NCBI RefSeq assembly: GCF_014529535.1 | Contig: NW_023503496.1 | Coordinates: 3,252,799 to 3,316,798, forward strand | Direction of reading: 5' to 3' | Origin: Bradysia coprophila | Taxonomy: Eukaryota; Arthropoda; Insecta; Diptera; Sciaridae | DNA length: 64,000 bases | In this document: positions 42,927-56,130 of the stretch, piece after piece | Layout of the letters: each line of letters begins with the position of its first letter | Position numbering within the stretch: position 1 is the first letter of the stretch | Notes under the pieces: model-generated | Told to the model about the DNA's origin: nothing | Database searches by the model: none | The model's input: the letters and a program-made list of their open reading frames with translations, nothing else | Program-made: the position numbers and the translations under genes

Positions 42927-45900
42927 CCGGTCACCTTAACAGATAATAGTAAATGGTAACGAAAATTTTCCCCAGATTTTGCAGATCACCGATATTGAGA
43001 CAAAAACCTCTTTTTTTTTATTTCGTGTGCACCGTCGTCGTCGTGTGTGGAACACGCCGCGGTTCACTCATTTCCCCACCTTATTATTTAATAGCGATTT
43101 TTCGCACACACATTACATTTTCAATTGCGAATTATATTGACTGAAATACAAGACGAAGAAAAAAAAAACAAATTCACCAACAACAGCAACAACAACAACC
43201 AACCAACGTGTTGAACCGAATCGAAGGATATAGAAGAATTATAATTTAAATTTTAAAACTCTCGATGCCGTCATACCTATACGTAGTACATATACGTATA
43301 ATAACATGCAACACACATAATCTCCTATAAATCGAATACACAAATTAATGTAAAACTGAATATTGAGATCACATTAAAACGAGATCGAAATTCCTTTGCA
43401 TATAAAATGTTGTCCATTAAAAAACAAACTTTTTTTTCTACTTCTTTAATTCAATCTCTTCGAACGGTGGTCATACTGAGTACGAATTCTTATTGCTTTT
43501 CTCATGTGTAAAGATCAATCAAAAAAAGAAATAATTAAAATTAAAAAAAAAAAAATTGAGCACTAGAGTGTAATGGACAACTTAGAAGACATCCCCTTCC
43601 CATATATTGCATACTCACTCTATCGAAAAAGCAACAACAAAACGTTAGACAACATATTTTATCGGTGTATGCGAATTTTATGCTGGTTTTGCTTTGCTAG
43701 TACGTATACCACACAGAGGCGAAAAGTTCGGCTCAAATTTATGTTTTGCAGGATTACCGTTTCATGTTGAATCCAAAGTCAATAAAAGTTGCCATCGCAG
43801 TTTTCCTGTAGCGGGACATCCATAAATAACATCCGCAATTTAGTGTTGCCATACAAGTCTAAAATCTTTAAAATCTCCATAAATATGAATTTCTGAGGTG
43901 TCAAATGCGTGTCAAATACACCCCCTAACAGAACATAAATTTAACTACACAATATGAGCATTTATCGAGTTACAACTCTGCCTGGCAACACTGAATTGCG
44001 GCGACGTCTTTTATCCATACATTTCATTGATTTTCGCAAAGCTGGGATAGATGGCACTTCACTCAATTTCACCTGTCCAATTCACCATAGAATCGATAGA
44101 ATGTGGTGAATATAGAAGTTCGAACCTTGACTGTCATTCAAAAGTATTTCAACATTGATTGAACACTCGTACTGTAAGGGCAACGCTAAATCCAAAAGTA
44201 GTCTCCCTCTCCTGTTTGCAAACTTGCAATACATACCACGTTCAACTACTACTTAAATTTGATGATTTTTGTACCCAGAAGTAGACTTCCTTCTTGTTGG
44301 AATTTCCTATTTTTCAGATGTTCGAGGTGCGATTACAACCGTTTTTCTCCACAAAACAACAACATCAAACTATTTTGCAAAACCAAAACAAAGGTGACAG
44401 TTCGGGGAGAAAATGTCTATTTTGTTGATCTCGGGAAAAAGTTGGAAATTTCATTTTCTCGGTGGACTTGTGGCCATCGAGAAATGAAGTTTTCGACTTT
44501 TTTCCTTCTTTATCATGGCCTTTTGAGTGGAGAAAATAAGGTTAATCACATCACACTTATGAAAATGCATTGCATCAAAGTCCTCGCGGAACTTTAACAA
44601 AATCCGACTGCCTGGAATTCTAGATCGGTCCTTGAACAACTATCAGAACTTTCTATCCCAACTTCAATCTGATCACGCTAACACCGCGCTTCGTTTCTCT
44701 TTTCAACAGCTTAGAAAAGCAACCCCAAGATTTTCCTCTGTGCTCCTACACCTAATATGAATCAAGTCTTTATGAATATAATTTACGAAAATTTTTGCTC
44801 TATTGCTAATTACGTCACATTATATCCGAGCCGATGGTATGGCATAATAATGTCCAATGTAATGTTGTATGCATTATACACCTTTGATTGAAAATCGATC
44901 AACATTTTATCTGTAACATACATTCAAATTTGATTTGCCGTCCAAATGGCATACACACTTGCAGTAATAATAACACAAACGACTCTTAGCATTTTTGCTC
45001 TTGAGGAATTCTGAAATGTGCAGAAAAAAAAGTGGTCGACTACAACTTTGAGCTCTTTTTCGCGCTTCAATTAAAATTTAAATAAGATCATGCGTAAGGC
45101 TGAAGTAATACAGTTAACGAAATGATCACTTCTATGTACGTGCAGAAAGACAGAGGGTGCCTAATACGTGAATATTTAAAATGATTTTTTAGTGCAACAA
45201 AATTCGGATGCGAGTGGACTGCGTTCACTTTTTCTCAGCTTTTTTTATGTCGTATGAAAGAGAGTTTACCGCACTAGTGTCAATAAAACCAAGAACTGCG
45301 TCATCGCACAGCAGTAACGCAAAAAAAGAGGCTGAAGACTGATGAAAATACTTATATCTTTCATGAATTTTGCAAACGATTACTAGGGATATTAAAGAAT
45401 ATTAAACAGTTTTAATGTCAACACACATGGAAAAGACGGTCTATCATGCATGAGCGCAGATAGATTTGGAAGATAAATAATATTTTAAAATTGGCGTTAA
45501 GCTCAGCTCAAATCCCGGCGAGATTAGAGCCACCTGGACTAAACCGTCAGAAAATCGGATGGCATTACTTTGATACCTTCGTCCAACAGTCCTTTCCTAA
45601 CCTGGGATGCTACTTGTAATGATACTTGCCGGAAAATTTGCTGGCAAGAAGAGAAACAGGTGTCAGCTATCAATGATTATTTTTGGTCCCTTTTGCAACT
45701 GAAACACTGGGGCCCATTTGTGCCCAGGCAATGTTGAACAAATAAATAACTGAAGTCTTATCAGGTGAAGCAAGGTCAACCCAATATTGATTTAAATAAT
45801 CTGCAAAGGTTTCTCCAAGTGAGATAACTTATCACCCACAAATCAATTTTCCCTTTAAAAGTAGCACATTCTTGCGTGCTTTAAGGGTTTTACTTTTTCA

Positions 45901-46259
45901 ACAAAAAAATGATTCAGATAAACAATCACAAAACGAATATTTCCCCCCTAAATGTAGGCTACAAATTTGCAAAGGGTCCATAAACTTTCAGTTTTTCTTT
46001 CGAACGAGAGGTTCTCTGTGGATGATTTTTGACTTTTTGAATAACCTTGGAAAAATTACAATTCTTGATCTATGGAATTGTAATTTTTCAATGTTTCTGA
46101 AGATCCCAGTGTTTAAAAAAGTGTCAGTGGTTCGTTGATTGATAAATGTGCTTTGACGTTTTAAACACTGAGTAATGTCAAAATTATCGAGAACATTTTA
46201 CTTTAATTGGCTTATTTCAGAATGTTAATCGCTGTATGTTTACAGGAAGTTATATTTAC
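42927..46259. other. gene-poor stretch with repeat relics
   Basis: No credible gene. About 44393-44545 shares GACAGTTCGGGGAGAAAATG and GAGTGGAGAAAA with about 50205-50335, forming a two-copy dispersed repeat. About 45828-45972 is a copy of the repeat also at 10421-10556 and 46797-46963. Confidence 0.5.
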
Positions 46260-46630
46260 AATCTTCTTCTTCTTCTTTTTCAGCCTGTTTTTATCCACTG
46301 CCTCCCCAATTCTCTTCCATTCCGAGCGATCCGTTTCCACTTGTTGCCAATTTGTGCCTGCAATTCTCTTTATACCATTATTCCATCTCTCTGGTGGTCT
46401 ACCTCTAGGTCTTGTTTTAGGTGGTCTCCAGTTCATGATCTTTTTGGTCCAACGTTCATCCATCCTTCTTGCAATATATCCCGCCCAGCTCCAATTTAAA
46501 GATGCTATTCTTTCCATGACATCAACGACTTTTGTTTGTTGTCGAATCCATTGATTTGTCATTCTATCTCTGAGCGTAATTCCAAGCATACTCCGTTACA
46601 TGGCTCTTTGTGAGCATAATGGATTGACGA
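46260..46630 (-). pseudogene. C-terminal tail of an RTE-type LINE
   Basis: The minus strand encodes SMLGITLRDRMTNQWIRQQT, then LNWSWAGYIARR and RPRGRPPERW, the typical C-terminal tail of RTE-clade reverse transcriptases. An in-frame TAA at 46598-46596 falls in the usual QRAMERSMLG segment. The reverse transcriptase and endonuclease are missing. This is a dead 5'-truncated copy. Confidence 0.85.
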
Positions 46631-48177
46631 ATTTTACGCCCTACATATGCCACCACTTTCTTCTTTGTTCTTTCCATATAGTTGACCTGCTTAGGCAAAA
46701 AATCGTGCATCTTACGAAATCGGTCTAACGATGATAGATGGTTGCACAATGGCTTCAACACAATCGTTCACCTGTGAGCGGCCGTTATGACACCTGTGAA
46801 ACCTGTGCAGTTATCCACAAACTAAATTTTCAATTAAAAAAACAGAATTTTGCGTGCTTTAAAGGTTTTTCTTTTTTCAAAAAAAGATTTTTGTTCAAAG
46901 AAATCATAAAAAACGAATATTTTCCCGCCTAAATGCAGGCTAAATATTTGCAAAGGTTTCTCTTAAATAATTTTAAAAAAATTCCTAAAATTCATAAAAG
47001 TTCTTAAAAATCGCAAATTTATAAATTTTTAAGATTTTCCAAATTTTCAGGAAATTTTGAAAATTTAGGAAATAAAATTTCGAATAATAAGCCCTAACCA
47101 CCATTGAACTCTTAGGTATCACATGGGCGATCTATGTGATTGCTGCTCTGCAATTTCTTGTCAACTGAAAGTCGTTATCAATGAAACACCAACCGAAGGA
47201 CCCTGTACCTATAACATGAAAAATGTTCAAATCTACATAGAATAAAAGTTTTCGTGCATATATGCTCTACACACAACTATAAACGACCCTCAAGGCATTT
47301 CATTTTTCGCGCAATCTGATATTACATATTGGTTTTAAAAGCGAATAACTCACGGAGGTGATTTGCGCTGGCATAGTAATAATAAAGTGTGCATTTAAAA
47401 TTGTACTATGGTTTAATGACTAAATAATACGGCGAACGGACCAGTGAGAAAGAGACGAAAAAGATATTTAAAAACTCGATCAAATGTCGTTTGTGCTACG
47501 CTAACAGAATATGACTCAATGTTTATATTGCGGATTGTCCGTATGTATAATACGAAATTTATGCATCCATGGCGATACAATGTTCACCATATACGCAAAA
47601 GGTACTACACACTGACCATAGTCCACTCTATAAAATGCATCGAAAAGTGAAAGGATTTGATATATATACCAACGAATTACTACGGTGCATGGTTATAAGT
47701 GTTTTTGGCGTTATGCCATAACACACCGCATGCATGTAAGATGATTCTTTTATTAAGAGCATGCGTTGTTATAATACGGTACATATAGGTACTATGCTGC
47801 AGGTACACGCATATTATACCTTTGTGCATGGTATAGCCTACATTATAATTTGATTCGAGTCAAACTGAGATCGAAATATGAGAAGTTGATCATGTTCCTT
47901 TGGTGCGAGCACTTTAACATTTTATTATGCGCTCTCGATGGATACGATGGCATGCATAATCGATGCGTTTGTTTTAATTAATTTTTTGTTCTTTTCTGTT
48001 CATTGCGTTGATTTGATACGATTTGAAAATCAGATTCAGATTACGCTTTAAGAATCAATTGCACCACATCTAGACGCACGCATTAGCACACACACTCGAA
48101 ATGACCTTGCACGGTTTGGGTTTTTGGGTGAGCTTTACATTTTAATTGATTAATTGGTGTTCGTTTACTTCTTCTGT
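46631..48177. other. no gene seen
   Basis: Contains the third copy (about 46797-46963) of the dispersed repeat with ACGAATATTTTCCCGCCTAA. The remainder is AT-rich sequence without genes. Confidence 0.45.
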
Positions 48178-48185
48178 GTTTCATT

Positions 48186-49509
48186 CAGAGGCGCCGACTT
48201 TCGTTTGAGTTGTTGGGTGCTCAAACCACTGACTCAGATCATAGTTTTAGTTTTACTGAAATTGATTAGACGATACCATAAGTTGTTAAAAACAAGAATT
48301 TTTATTTCATCATTATGAAATCGAATCGTTGGTTCATTTAGGACCGAGCCAGCTTCAAAACACCTTACGGGCAACTCTTGAAATATTACGGTGGTGGAAA
48401 AATAAGAAGTTACATATTCAACGACTAAAATCCAATCGTACTTATTAAGTCCACAATCGATATCCAAGTTATAATACATACGTAAATACATGATAATTGG
48501 TAATATGCACGTGGAATGAATAACGTCGATTGAATTGTATATGTAGCTTCCTATAATTCCAAAACTGTAACTTTATCAGTAATATCTCGAGTATAGTGAT
48601 CTTGAAGTAAGTCGAACGTCCTCAGACAACATATTCAAGAAAGTCTATAACTTTCGAACAAGTTCTTTGCGTAACATAGTTTACGAGACAAGAACTACTC
48701 TATTGCCTTCAAATAACACCAACTTCAAACGAATTTCCGGTAAAGAAGAATGGACCGTAACGACTTGTCTTTACTTTATAGGTTTCTGACTTTAACTTTT
48801 TTAAATGAGTCATTGTGGTAAATAATTATGGCTGATAAATTACATCCACTTTCTCTGAGGGTCTTTCGAAAGTGCTCTTATCAAAAGTTAAGTTACCATT
48901 TACCACACGAGCAGAGCGATCGACAAATTTTGAGATTTGAAGACTTGCTGAGATGAAAATTTTTTCACATTCCTAATATTGCACAGTTCAATGAGATTTC
49001 GATTTTTTCGTGTGAAAATAGTTTGTCACTGTCTCGCTGGGACATTTGAGGCTTGTGGGAAGTTTGTATTCCGCGCCGAAGCCGAAGAGTGCTGTTTCGT
49101 TGTCTTGCGGCCAGAAAATGCGAAAAACTGGTTTTTGTTGCATCGAACAACAATTTCGCTGATTAAAGAAAAAACAAACTCTATCGATAACACCGAATAG
49201 AATGATTGACTCGTAGACCGTACCGAAAATTAGCTATCAGTTCGTTAATATCAATAGGAAATGAACGTAAAATGCGTTTTGTTTCGAAAAATTAGAAATT
49301 AGAAAACTGACAGCACAATCGGCTCAATCTGACAAAATAGTTGGCACTAATTGCGTGAATAGTGGATACATTCGATTATTAATTATTTTAGCTCCAAAGG
49401 ATTTGAATCGAAAATAAGTACAGCCTTCCTTTGTCGGGTGCTTCGCACCCAACAAATTCGTCTGTCGGGTGCTCGCGCACCCATTGCCACCTAGACGTCG
49501 GCGCCTCTG
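48186..49509. mobile_element. 1.3-kb non-autonomous hAT-type element
   Basis: Perfect 13-bp terminal inverted repeats, CAGAGGCGCCGAC and GTCGGCGCCTCTG, are flanked by exact 8-bp direct repeats GTTTCATT (48178-48185 and 49510-49517). An 8-bp duplication with CAGnGGCGCC-like ends is the signature of the hAT superfamily. The interior has no transposase-like ORF. GGGTGC..GCACCC hairpins (GTCGGGTGCTTCGCACCCAA) lie near the right end. The copy looks recent. Confidence 0.9.
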
Positions 49510-50455
49510 GTTTCATTGAATCTCAACGCGATGTAAACTGATCTTTCAGTGACATTAAGTCGATTAGAGTTTCTCATTCAAATGAAACCGTTCCGTTGTG
49601 CAACAATTAAGACTAGGAGATCTCGTTACTCATAAAGGTGTGAGAGTGTGAAGCGGGATCAATAAACCAGAATGTTTTTAAAACGATGAGCTGGTTGATA
49701 TACTTAATCTAATCGTGAGATCACGAAATTGTATCGGTGGAATTTCAAGGTTTTCGGCTGTTCGAAAGCTTCGTGAAAGTGTTCACCTTTACAAGAGAAG
49801 CAAAACTTTTAAAATAACTTGTCAGGCGCCGGCGATTAGCCATTGGACCTTGTTGAAATTATATCGATCGACTGCAATTACATTTTCGTCTGAATGTTTC
49901 TTTTAATTAATCGTAGAAGATTTGCAACGACTATCATTGCCATGGTGCGACAACAATTTTTTGGCTTCGATTTTTAGAATGGATTTGCGACAAGTTTGAA
50001 CAATTTTAAAATCAGCCACCGTCGGTGATTTTTGACATCGTGATAGTAATGGTAATCATTGGGCGTTCCTCAGTTCAGAGTAGAAGACATGGAAACATTT
50101 TCGTTTTTATACCAAATCAGTTCAAAACTTGGTCTACGCTAAGAGTGTCAATTAGTTATTTCTTTACCGAGGGAACAAAATAGGAAATTCCAACGTATAT
50201 CATATGTGACAGTTCGGGGGTGAAAATGTCAATTTCCTTCACTGTCAAAACAAGAGGAGAGCAAATAGACAATAGAACTGTCATCAATAAAACATCATTT
50301 TGTAATGGACTCTTTGAGTGGAGAAAACAAGATTCAAACTAGAAGGACATCGATGTAGAAAATCTGTCGTTGTTGTGTGATTAAGACACGTTTGCTATCA
50401 TTGTAAAGATTGACACCCAGTCTATAAGCCGCTGACATAAAATTGTTGCAAAAAC

Positions 50456-50682
50456 CAAGGCTGTATACTTGGGGAGGTCACGCAGATACAGATACGCGGG
50501 TTACACAACACGGTTGATGATTAAATGGCCGATTTCAAACAAAAGTTCACCTACTCTGATGATTCTCGTCGTCTTGATGATGTGGTGAATTTTTTGTATA
50601 TGTAAAATCATCAGAAGTGGTGTGTTCCCGCGTATCTAATAAAATGGCGGTCTGCGTGACCTCTTCGAAGTATACAGCCTTG
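50456..50682. mobile_element. 227-bp hAT-like MITE (CAAGGCTGTATACTT ends)
   Basis: Inverted ends CAAGGCTGTATACTT..GTATACAGCCTTG and subterminal GGTCACGCAGA/TCTGCGTGACC are flanked by an exact 8-bp duplication GCAAAAAC (50448-50455 and 50683-50690). Related copies lie at 56569-56716, about 20278-20460, and as a relic near 10970. Confidence 0.9.
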
Positions 50683-51389
50683 GCAAAAACCTCTTGTACA
50701 GTATTGGGCTTTGCCGCTCTTATTTGAATTTCGTTGTTTATTGAAATCAAGTTAATGTTAACGTAATGCGTCATCTGTTAGCAATTGTTTGCATTATCTA
50801 TATGCTAATTTTGTATAATGATGAGAATGATGAGAAGATAGATTATTCTGTTTGAATCGCTCTAAGAACCAACCAACCAATAACATCCAACCAACCTACC
50901 AATTGTTAAACCAATCAAATTGTTAACAAAGAAATTAAATCAAATATTAAAATATAGGAATTTAAACACCTCTACATATAGATCATTCGCCTAGTTGGTT
51001 GGCCTGTAGAGGCGCCACATTTTTTTTATAGTACTTCATTCATTTTTTTTATAGTACTTCATTCTCACTGGACTATTTTTTTGTGTAACAACTTCACATT
51101 GATTCATTCCCATGAAATGTCACAGCAGTGAAGTTTGTTCATGAAAAAATAATTCAGTGACAGCAGTCTTTTTATGAAGAAAAGTACTAAATTGTAATAG
51201 ATTTTACCCTCTAAGTTTCTAAACTCCATTCTCCTATAGAGACATTCAAAATTCTCAGAGGTTTGTCGAAAATAACAGGTTGTGACTAACTCGAATACCC
51301 TGAATGCCTAATTACTGTTGTTTTGGAAGGTATATAATCATCATCTATCCAACCAGATCGACCATTGTTTTTTTTTGTTAAGTATAAAA

Positions 51390-51538
51390 CACGGCACAGT
51401 AAAGGAAACCAGGCAGTAGTTCTTGATGTAACTAGAGTCCTGAATTCATTTAAGTTCGTTTTCAAACAGTGTATTAGGTCCCTAATTTGACGTTTCGAAA
51501 ATGAACCGCTACTGCCTGGTTTATTTTACTCTGCCGTG
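51390..51538. mobile_element. 149-bp hairpin MITE (CACGGCACAGTAAA ends)
   Basis: Inverted ends CACGGCACAGTAAA and TTTTACTCTGCCGTG enclose a second inverted pair, AAACCAGGCAGTAG/CTACTGCCTGGTTT. Flanks GTATAAAA and GTCTAAAA form an 8-bp near-duplicate. No ORF. Confidence 0.75.
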
Positions 51539-52828
51539 GTCTAAAACAATTGTTTCATTTTATCGTCTTAAAAAGTCGCCTACGCTGGCCGAATAAACAT
51601 TTTAGAAAATTGTTTGTTTTCCAAATGATCATTTTCGAACTTAGAGGGCTTCCAAATCCACCCCTGATGTTATTCCGCGTAAAGAACCTATAAGTATCGT
51701 CTGGAAACAATCAGAACCTTCTGTCAATAATAAATTCTTCGAGAATATTCTTTAACCTTTCACAAGACGGCACATATGACAGAAGTTTTACAATAGCGTC
51801 TACTACTTCATTTTGATCTACGACTTTTACGACGTTGATTTGACATCTTTTACTTCACTGTTTTCGAACATTTTTTCTTTTGCTATATAAGACTATATTT
51901 TACGAACAATTTGTCAGTTAATCTTCAACATACAACTTTGTACTACTGACTGCTTCGATTAAACACACACAGCTCGATATAATGTACAGCAGTGATATAG
52001 ATTCTGCGATTCATTCGCATTTGAGATCTCGAATTCAATTCAATTAATCCGCTCACCCAAAAACGAAACATTTAATCTGTTATAAGTCATACACCGAGTA
52101 GGTGTTAGCTAAAATGTTACGTGAATCAAAAGGCTATTAGTTGATCCTAATCCATGGTGTAAAATTTACTTGTTTTATCGTGAATGCAGGCGTGGCGGAC
52201 AAATATGAGCTGAACTTAATATTATATATTTGTATCGAAGAAGTGTACATTTCAACAAAATTATAAGTTCGATTCGAAAAACAAAATCCCATTTATAATT
52301 GAGATAAATTTACTCACAATAAATTTGCAGTAAAAAAAAAAAGAAGTTGTTATGTAAAGAGCAGCGATACAGCAACAACAACACACTCTCCGTGGTATGA
52401 CCGTAATACCACGCTAAAGCGATATTTATTAAATGAAATTAATTTGAAATCGGCCGCACCATCAGAATATTCTATGCTTGTTTATGGATAGTTTCCATGA
52501 AACCGGTCACATTTTCTTCTTTTATGCATTTTATAAATTTTACATCACCTCTGGTGTGTCTGTGCCGTGCCATATTGTGTATCACTTTTGCTTGCACTTT
52601 TTTTTTTGTTGTTGTTGTTAAATTCGTTCACGTCGCAATGCCAGCCAAATCTATCTCGTCTAGTCCATCTCTTAGGCTTTATGTTTATCTACCGTTTGAT
52701 ATTGTCATTTTGGAGTTTAGCCTTTAATTTATTTATTTTGCAGACTGTGTAAGACTTGGAACAGGTCGTCGACCATACCTGACCTGGAGCGGTATATTAC
52801 AGCATGAGGTTTCTATATTCTCTTCGAT

Positions 52829-54050
52829 GTTTAGACCCGTACGAAGTATTGAGGTCTTATAGGTTTACGCATACGTTTGTAACACGTCGAATTGGACTCC
52901 TTGAGTAAGGGGAAACCTATTGTGCTTGTCTAGAGATGCCAAATCAGTGAAAAAAAAAAGTCCGTCTGTCTGTCTGCACGATAACTTGAGTAAAACGCAT
53001 CCGATTTTGAAACATCTTTTTTTTCCCGTTTGGTAATGTCAAAAGACAGGCTAAGTTCGAAGATGAGTGATTTTGGATCGACCCCTCCCGAGCTGTGGCC
53101 CAATAAGTGCTTTACGGTTTTTCGAAGATATCTCCGGACATTCAAACGTTACACTTGTAAATGATACGTCAAATAAAAGGTATTTACAATACCGATCGAC
53201 AAAAAAAAAGTTTATGGAAATCGGATGACCGACTCGTGAGTTAGACCCCTTGGTGTGGAACAGGCACAGGGCGGCAAGCAGTTTTTGCTTGTAGGTCGGC
53301 CACATTTGAACATATTTCGTCTGTTTTAGCTTTATTAGATAGGTATTGACCGTACCAATCAGGGAAAATTATATTTATGAAATTATGTTCTCCGGAGCGT
53401 GAGCTAGGTCTCTTGGAGTGAGCTCTTATCTGGCTACTCGGCCGTACAGTGAACGTGGAGTATTTTGTCAATATCTCGAGTAAATTTTGACCGAATTTCA
53501 TGATTTTTTTTTGTTTGAAACGTATTAACGAATGTAAAGCGTCGGTAAAATTTTCGGTTTCCTAACAAAATGTCTGCCGGCGGCCATATTGGATTTTATT
53601 AAAAGAGATATAAAGTGGTAAAAATGGTACTTAGAGTGTTTCTGTTAACATGGAAATAATGTGTTAAGTGTGAGGGGTTTCAGGGATTCCATATATGGAC
53701 ATCTATATATACCTATATACAGCTATATTGAGCTATATACAGGCATATAGAGCTATATAATACCATATTCCTCTGTGAAATGTTTATTTACAGTGAAATA
53801 TAGGTAAATATAGCGGTATATAGCTGTTTAAATAGGAATTTATGAAATTTGACTTCGTACGGGGCTGTCTATATTGCCTCCGGCAATTTTTTTGTATATG
53901 ATAACAAGGCAAAGAGTGGATAATGTAAGTGACTTTAAAGGGCGAATAGCTTTTCAGTAGAGACGAGTATGAAGTAAGAGAAATAATGACTTTCACACTC
54001 AAGGCTTTTGATACAAATAGGTGTTTCGTACGGGTCGGCGTTAGCTACGT
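52829..54050 (+). mobile_element. ~1.2-kb repeat element, copy 1 (plus)
   Basis: It begins TTTAGACCCGTACGAAGTA and ends TTTCGTACGGGTCGGCGTTA, so the ends are partly inverted (GACCCGTACGAA). The inverted copy at 58313-62425 matches it along its whole length. Copy 1 carries an extra ~277 bp at about 52951-53227 that copy 2 lacks. An AT-rich patch of TATATA(C/G) repeats (about 53690-53830) is part of the element. It has no coding capacity. Confidence 0.85.
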
Positions 54051-55215
54051 TTTTCATTCTACTGTCGCTTCGCTATTTCAAGCAAGATGTCGTTGCAAAC
54101 CCGGTGTCGGTACAACAACTTGTAATCTTGAAAATGTTCGAGAATTTTCATGATTGAAGTGAATCTCAAAAATCGCGAAATTTCGCAATAGTGTCATTAC
54201 GATTACAGGCTCTGGGCCTCGATTCTCATGCGTTCGTGTCAAGTTACGAATTCTTAAAGTTACAAACGTTTCAGAATTGAGGCCCTGGTGAGTGTTCTAA
54301 CTCGAAGAAATTTAGTATAATGTTTTGTCAACGTATAGGTATAACGATAATTTACCTGTATCCGAATCGGATACTTCGAAATAAGCTACGGTTATAATTC
54401 CACACCAATCCCACATATCTACAGTTTGCACGAAATTCAATCGCTCTGAATGGAAACCTAATCTTGACTTGTTCAATCGGTTCTTGATTTTCAGGTCCAT
54501 CGTCCATCACAAAAAGCGTTTTGTTGAGCATCACAACCGGATACGTCTTCATTACATGCTGGACAGAAGTCGAATGGTCTCAAGAACCAATTCCACATTG
54601 CACGACCAGATTGGTTTTTGCGAACAGACAGAGGTATGACGGAATAGAAAACGTTCAAGGGCTATATGTTGTGGAGAAAATATTTGGGAAATTTGGTAAC
54701 GTCTAGCAATATTCTGGATCCCGATAACACCTGAATTTTGGACCAAACTTGCATTTCCCAGGTGTAATCCCGATGCAGAATCTGATTCCATAGTAAAATC
54801 GCCAAACAGTTCAAAATCCCGTCTGCATACCAGGGCATAAAGTGGTTCTACCTGCCTCATAGTTTCTGACGACGATAGTTTCACGAACCGACGATTCTGC
54901 AAATTCAATCATTTCGTCCATAAATACAGTGCGATGTAGAAGACGAATCGACACAGCGCGAAATTGTAGCCTAAAAAGGAATGTATTTTCGATGATAACT
55001 TCGTATCCGCGTTTTTTCTAGAAAAAGTGGGACCATCGTTTTGTGTTGAAATGTGTTGGCTTTGAGTAAAAATGAAAAATGTTTGTGGTGATGTAGCCTT
55101 CGATGATGGCAACTGATGAAATTAAATAATTAAATTATTAAACAAAATGCAGAATTAGAATAATTTTGTTTATTTCATAATTTCTAGGATGAAAGTTTTT
55201 GGTTTTTAGAACAAT
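54051..55215 (-). other. possible decayed gene, not recognised
   Basis: Two minus-strand frames, 54908-54552 (118 codons) and 54552-54312, abut each other and read protein-like (e.g. LYALVCRRDFELFGDF, VDMWDWCGIITVAYFEV). I cannot link them to a family or join them with a clean splice. They may be remains of a gene or chance. A copy of the TCAAGTTACGAATTCTTAAA repeat is at about 54238-54290. Confidence 0.3.
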
Positions 55216-55587
55216 TTATTCTTTATTTTCTATATTAACGTCTATTTTGACGTCGTTGTTCATGTTGTAATTGTTCTCAGTGGTTCTCGATGGAGAAACA
55301 AAGCATTCAACTATGTCTTGTCTAACGCCTGATTCTCCTTGAAGACCATAGGATTCTACTGTGCGACCTCCTTCAAGTTCATCTCCTCCGTACTTGAGCG
55401 TTTGAGAATATGGTGAAATTCCTTCCTGCCATTTGATCTCTTCTTTAACCATAAAAATTTTGTCATTGCTGTTAACATTCAATTCGGTCTCCCTGAATTT
55501 ACATCCCTCGTGGATATGAAGAATAATATTTTCTGACGTCGGAGCCGATTCAGATTCCGTTGAGTCATGCGAGGAAGAAGATCCCAT
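55216..55587 (-). CDS. short ubiquitin-like protein with possible N-myristoylation signal
   Basis: A single-exon ORF of 123 aa from ATG 55587-55585 to TAA. Residues 1-20 (MGSSSSHDSTESESAPTSEN) form a Ser/Glu-rich leader that fits the N-myristoylation pattern MGxxxS. Residues ~21-90 align with the ubiquitin fold: IILHIHEG (strand 1), NDKIFMVKEEI (helix), GISPYSQTLKYGGDELEGGR and TVESYGLQGES, corresponding to GIPPDQQ.., AGKQLEDGR and TLSDYNIQKES. The C-terminal GG is absent; the chain continues with a polar tail, so it cannot be conjugated in the usual way. It could be a membrane-tethered adaptor. It sits between the two inverted ~1.2 kb repeat copies. Not assigned to a named family. Confidence 0.72.
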   Translation of the reverse strand: MGSSSSHDSTESESAPTSENIILHIHEGCKFRETELNVNSNDKIFMVKEEIKWQEGISPYSQTLKYGGDELEGGRTVESYGLQGESGVRQDIVECFVSPSRTTENNYNMNNDVKIDVNIENKE

Positions 55588-56130
55588 TTTTTCACAAGTC
55601 AAAAACTATTTGTTTGAGAATAATTATTTATTATGAATTTTATGAAATCACACCGTAACTCACTTTTCTTGTTAAGTCTGATTGGATTCGTGTTGTCAAA
55701 CGCAATGACTTCAATTTTAAGGATTTTAAGCCACAGAAACTTAATTCCAGTCTCAGTTCGTTTGCTCAATGATTAGATTAACTTCAAACTAAAATCGACG
55801 AGTGTTGATGATAGACAAAGAAACTGCATTCAGTTTAATTGTATTTGTATTTGGATACAGTATCTTTGATGATAGGCATTCTCAGAATACAGTTATAGTT
55901 GCTTAGACAAACAATCATTCATTTATCTACTGTAATGTCATAATATTCACAATTTGGTGTCACTTTTAAAATCAAAATGAGCTAGATTTAAACACGTCAT
56001 TCTCAGAGCGTCAATTTATGAACTGAAAATTTCGATAATGTTTCATTTGCGCTCGGCGAACTTCGATAATTTCTCATTTATTCACGTCGAACCTCGATAA
56101 TTGTACATTTATTCAATGAAACTATAAGCC

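Larger units (their letters stand above)
49518..52828. other. gene-poor stretch around MITEs
   Basis: Apart from the MITEs at 50456-50682 and 51390-51538 and a repeat copy near 50205-50335, I see no gene. A 23-bp direct duplication (TTTTTTTATAGTACTTCATT) is at about 51019-51065. Confidence 0.45.
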
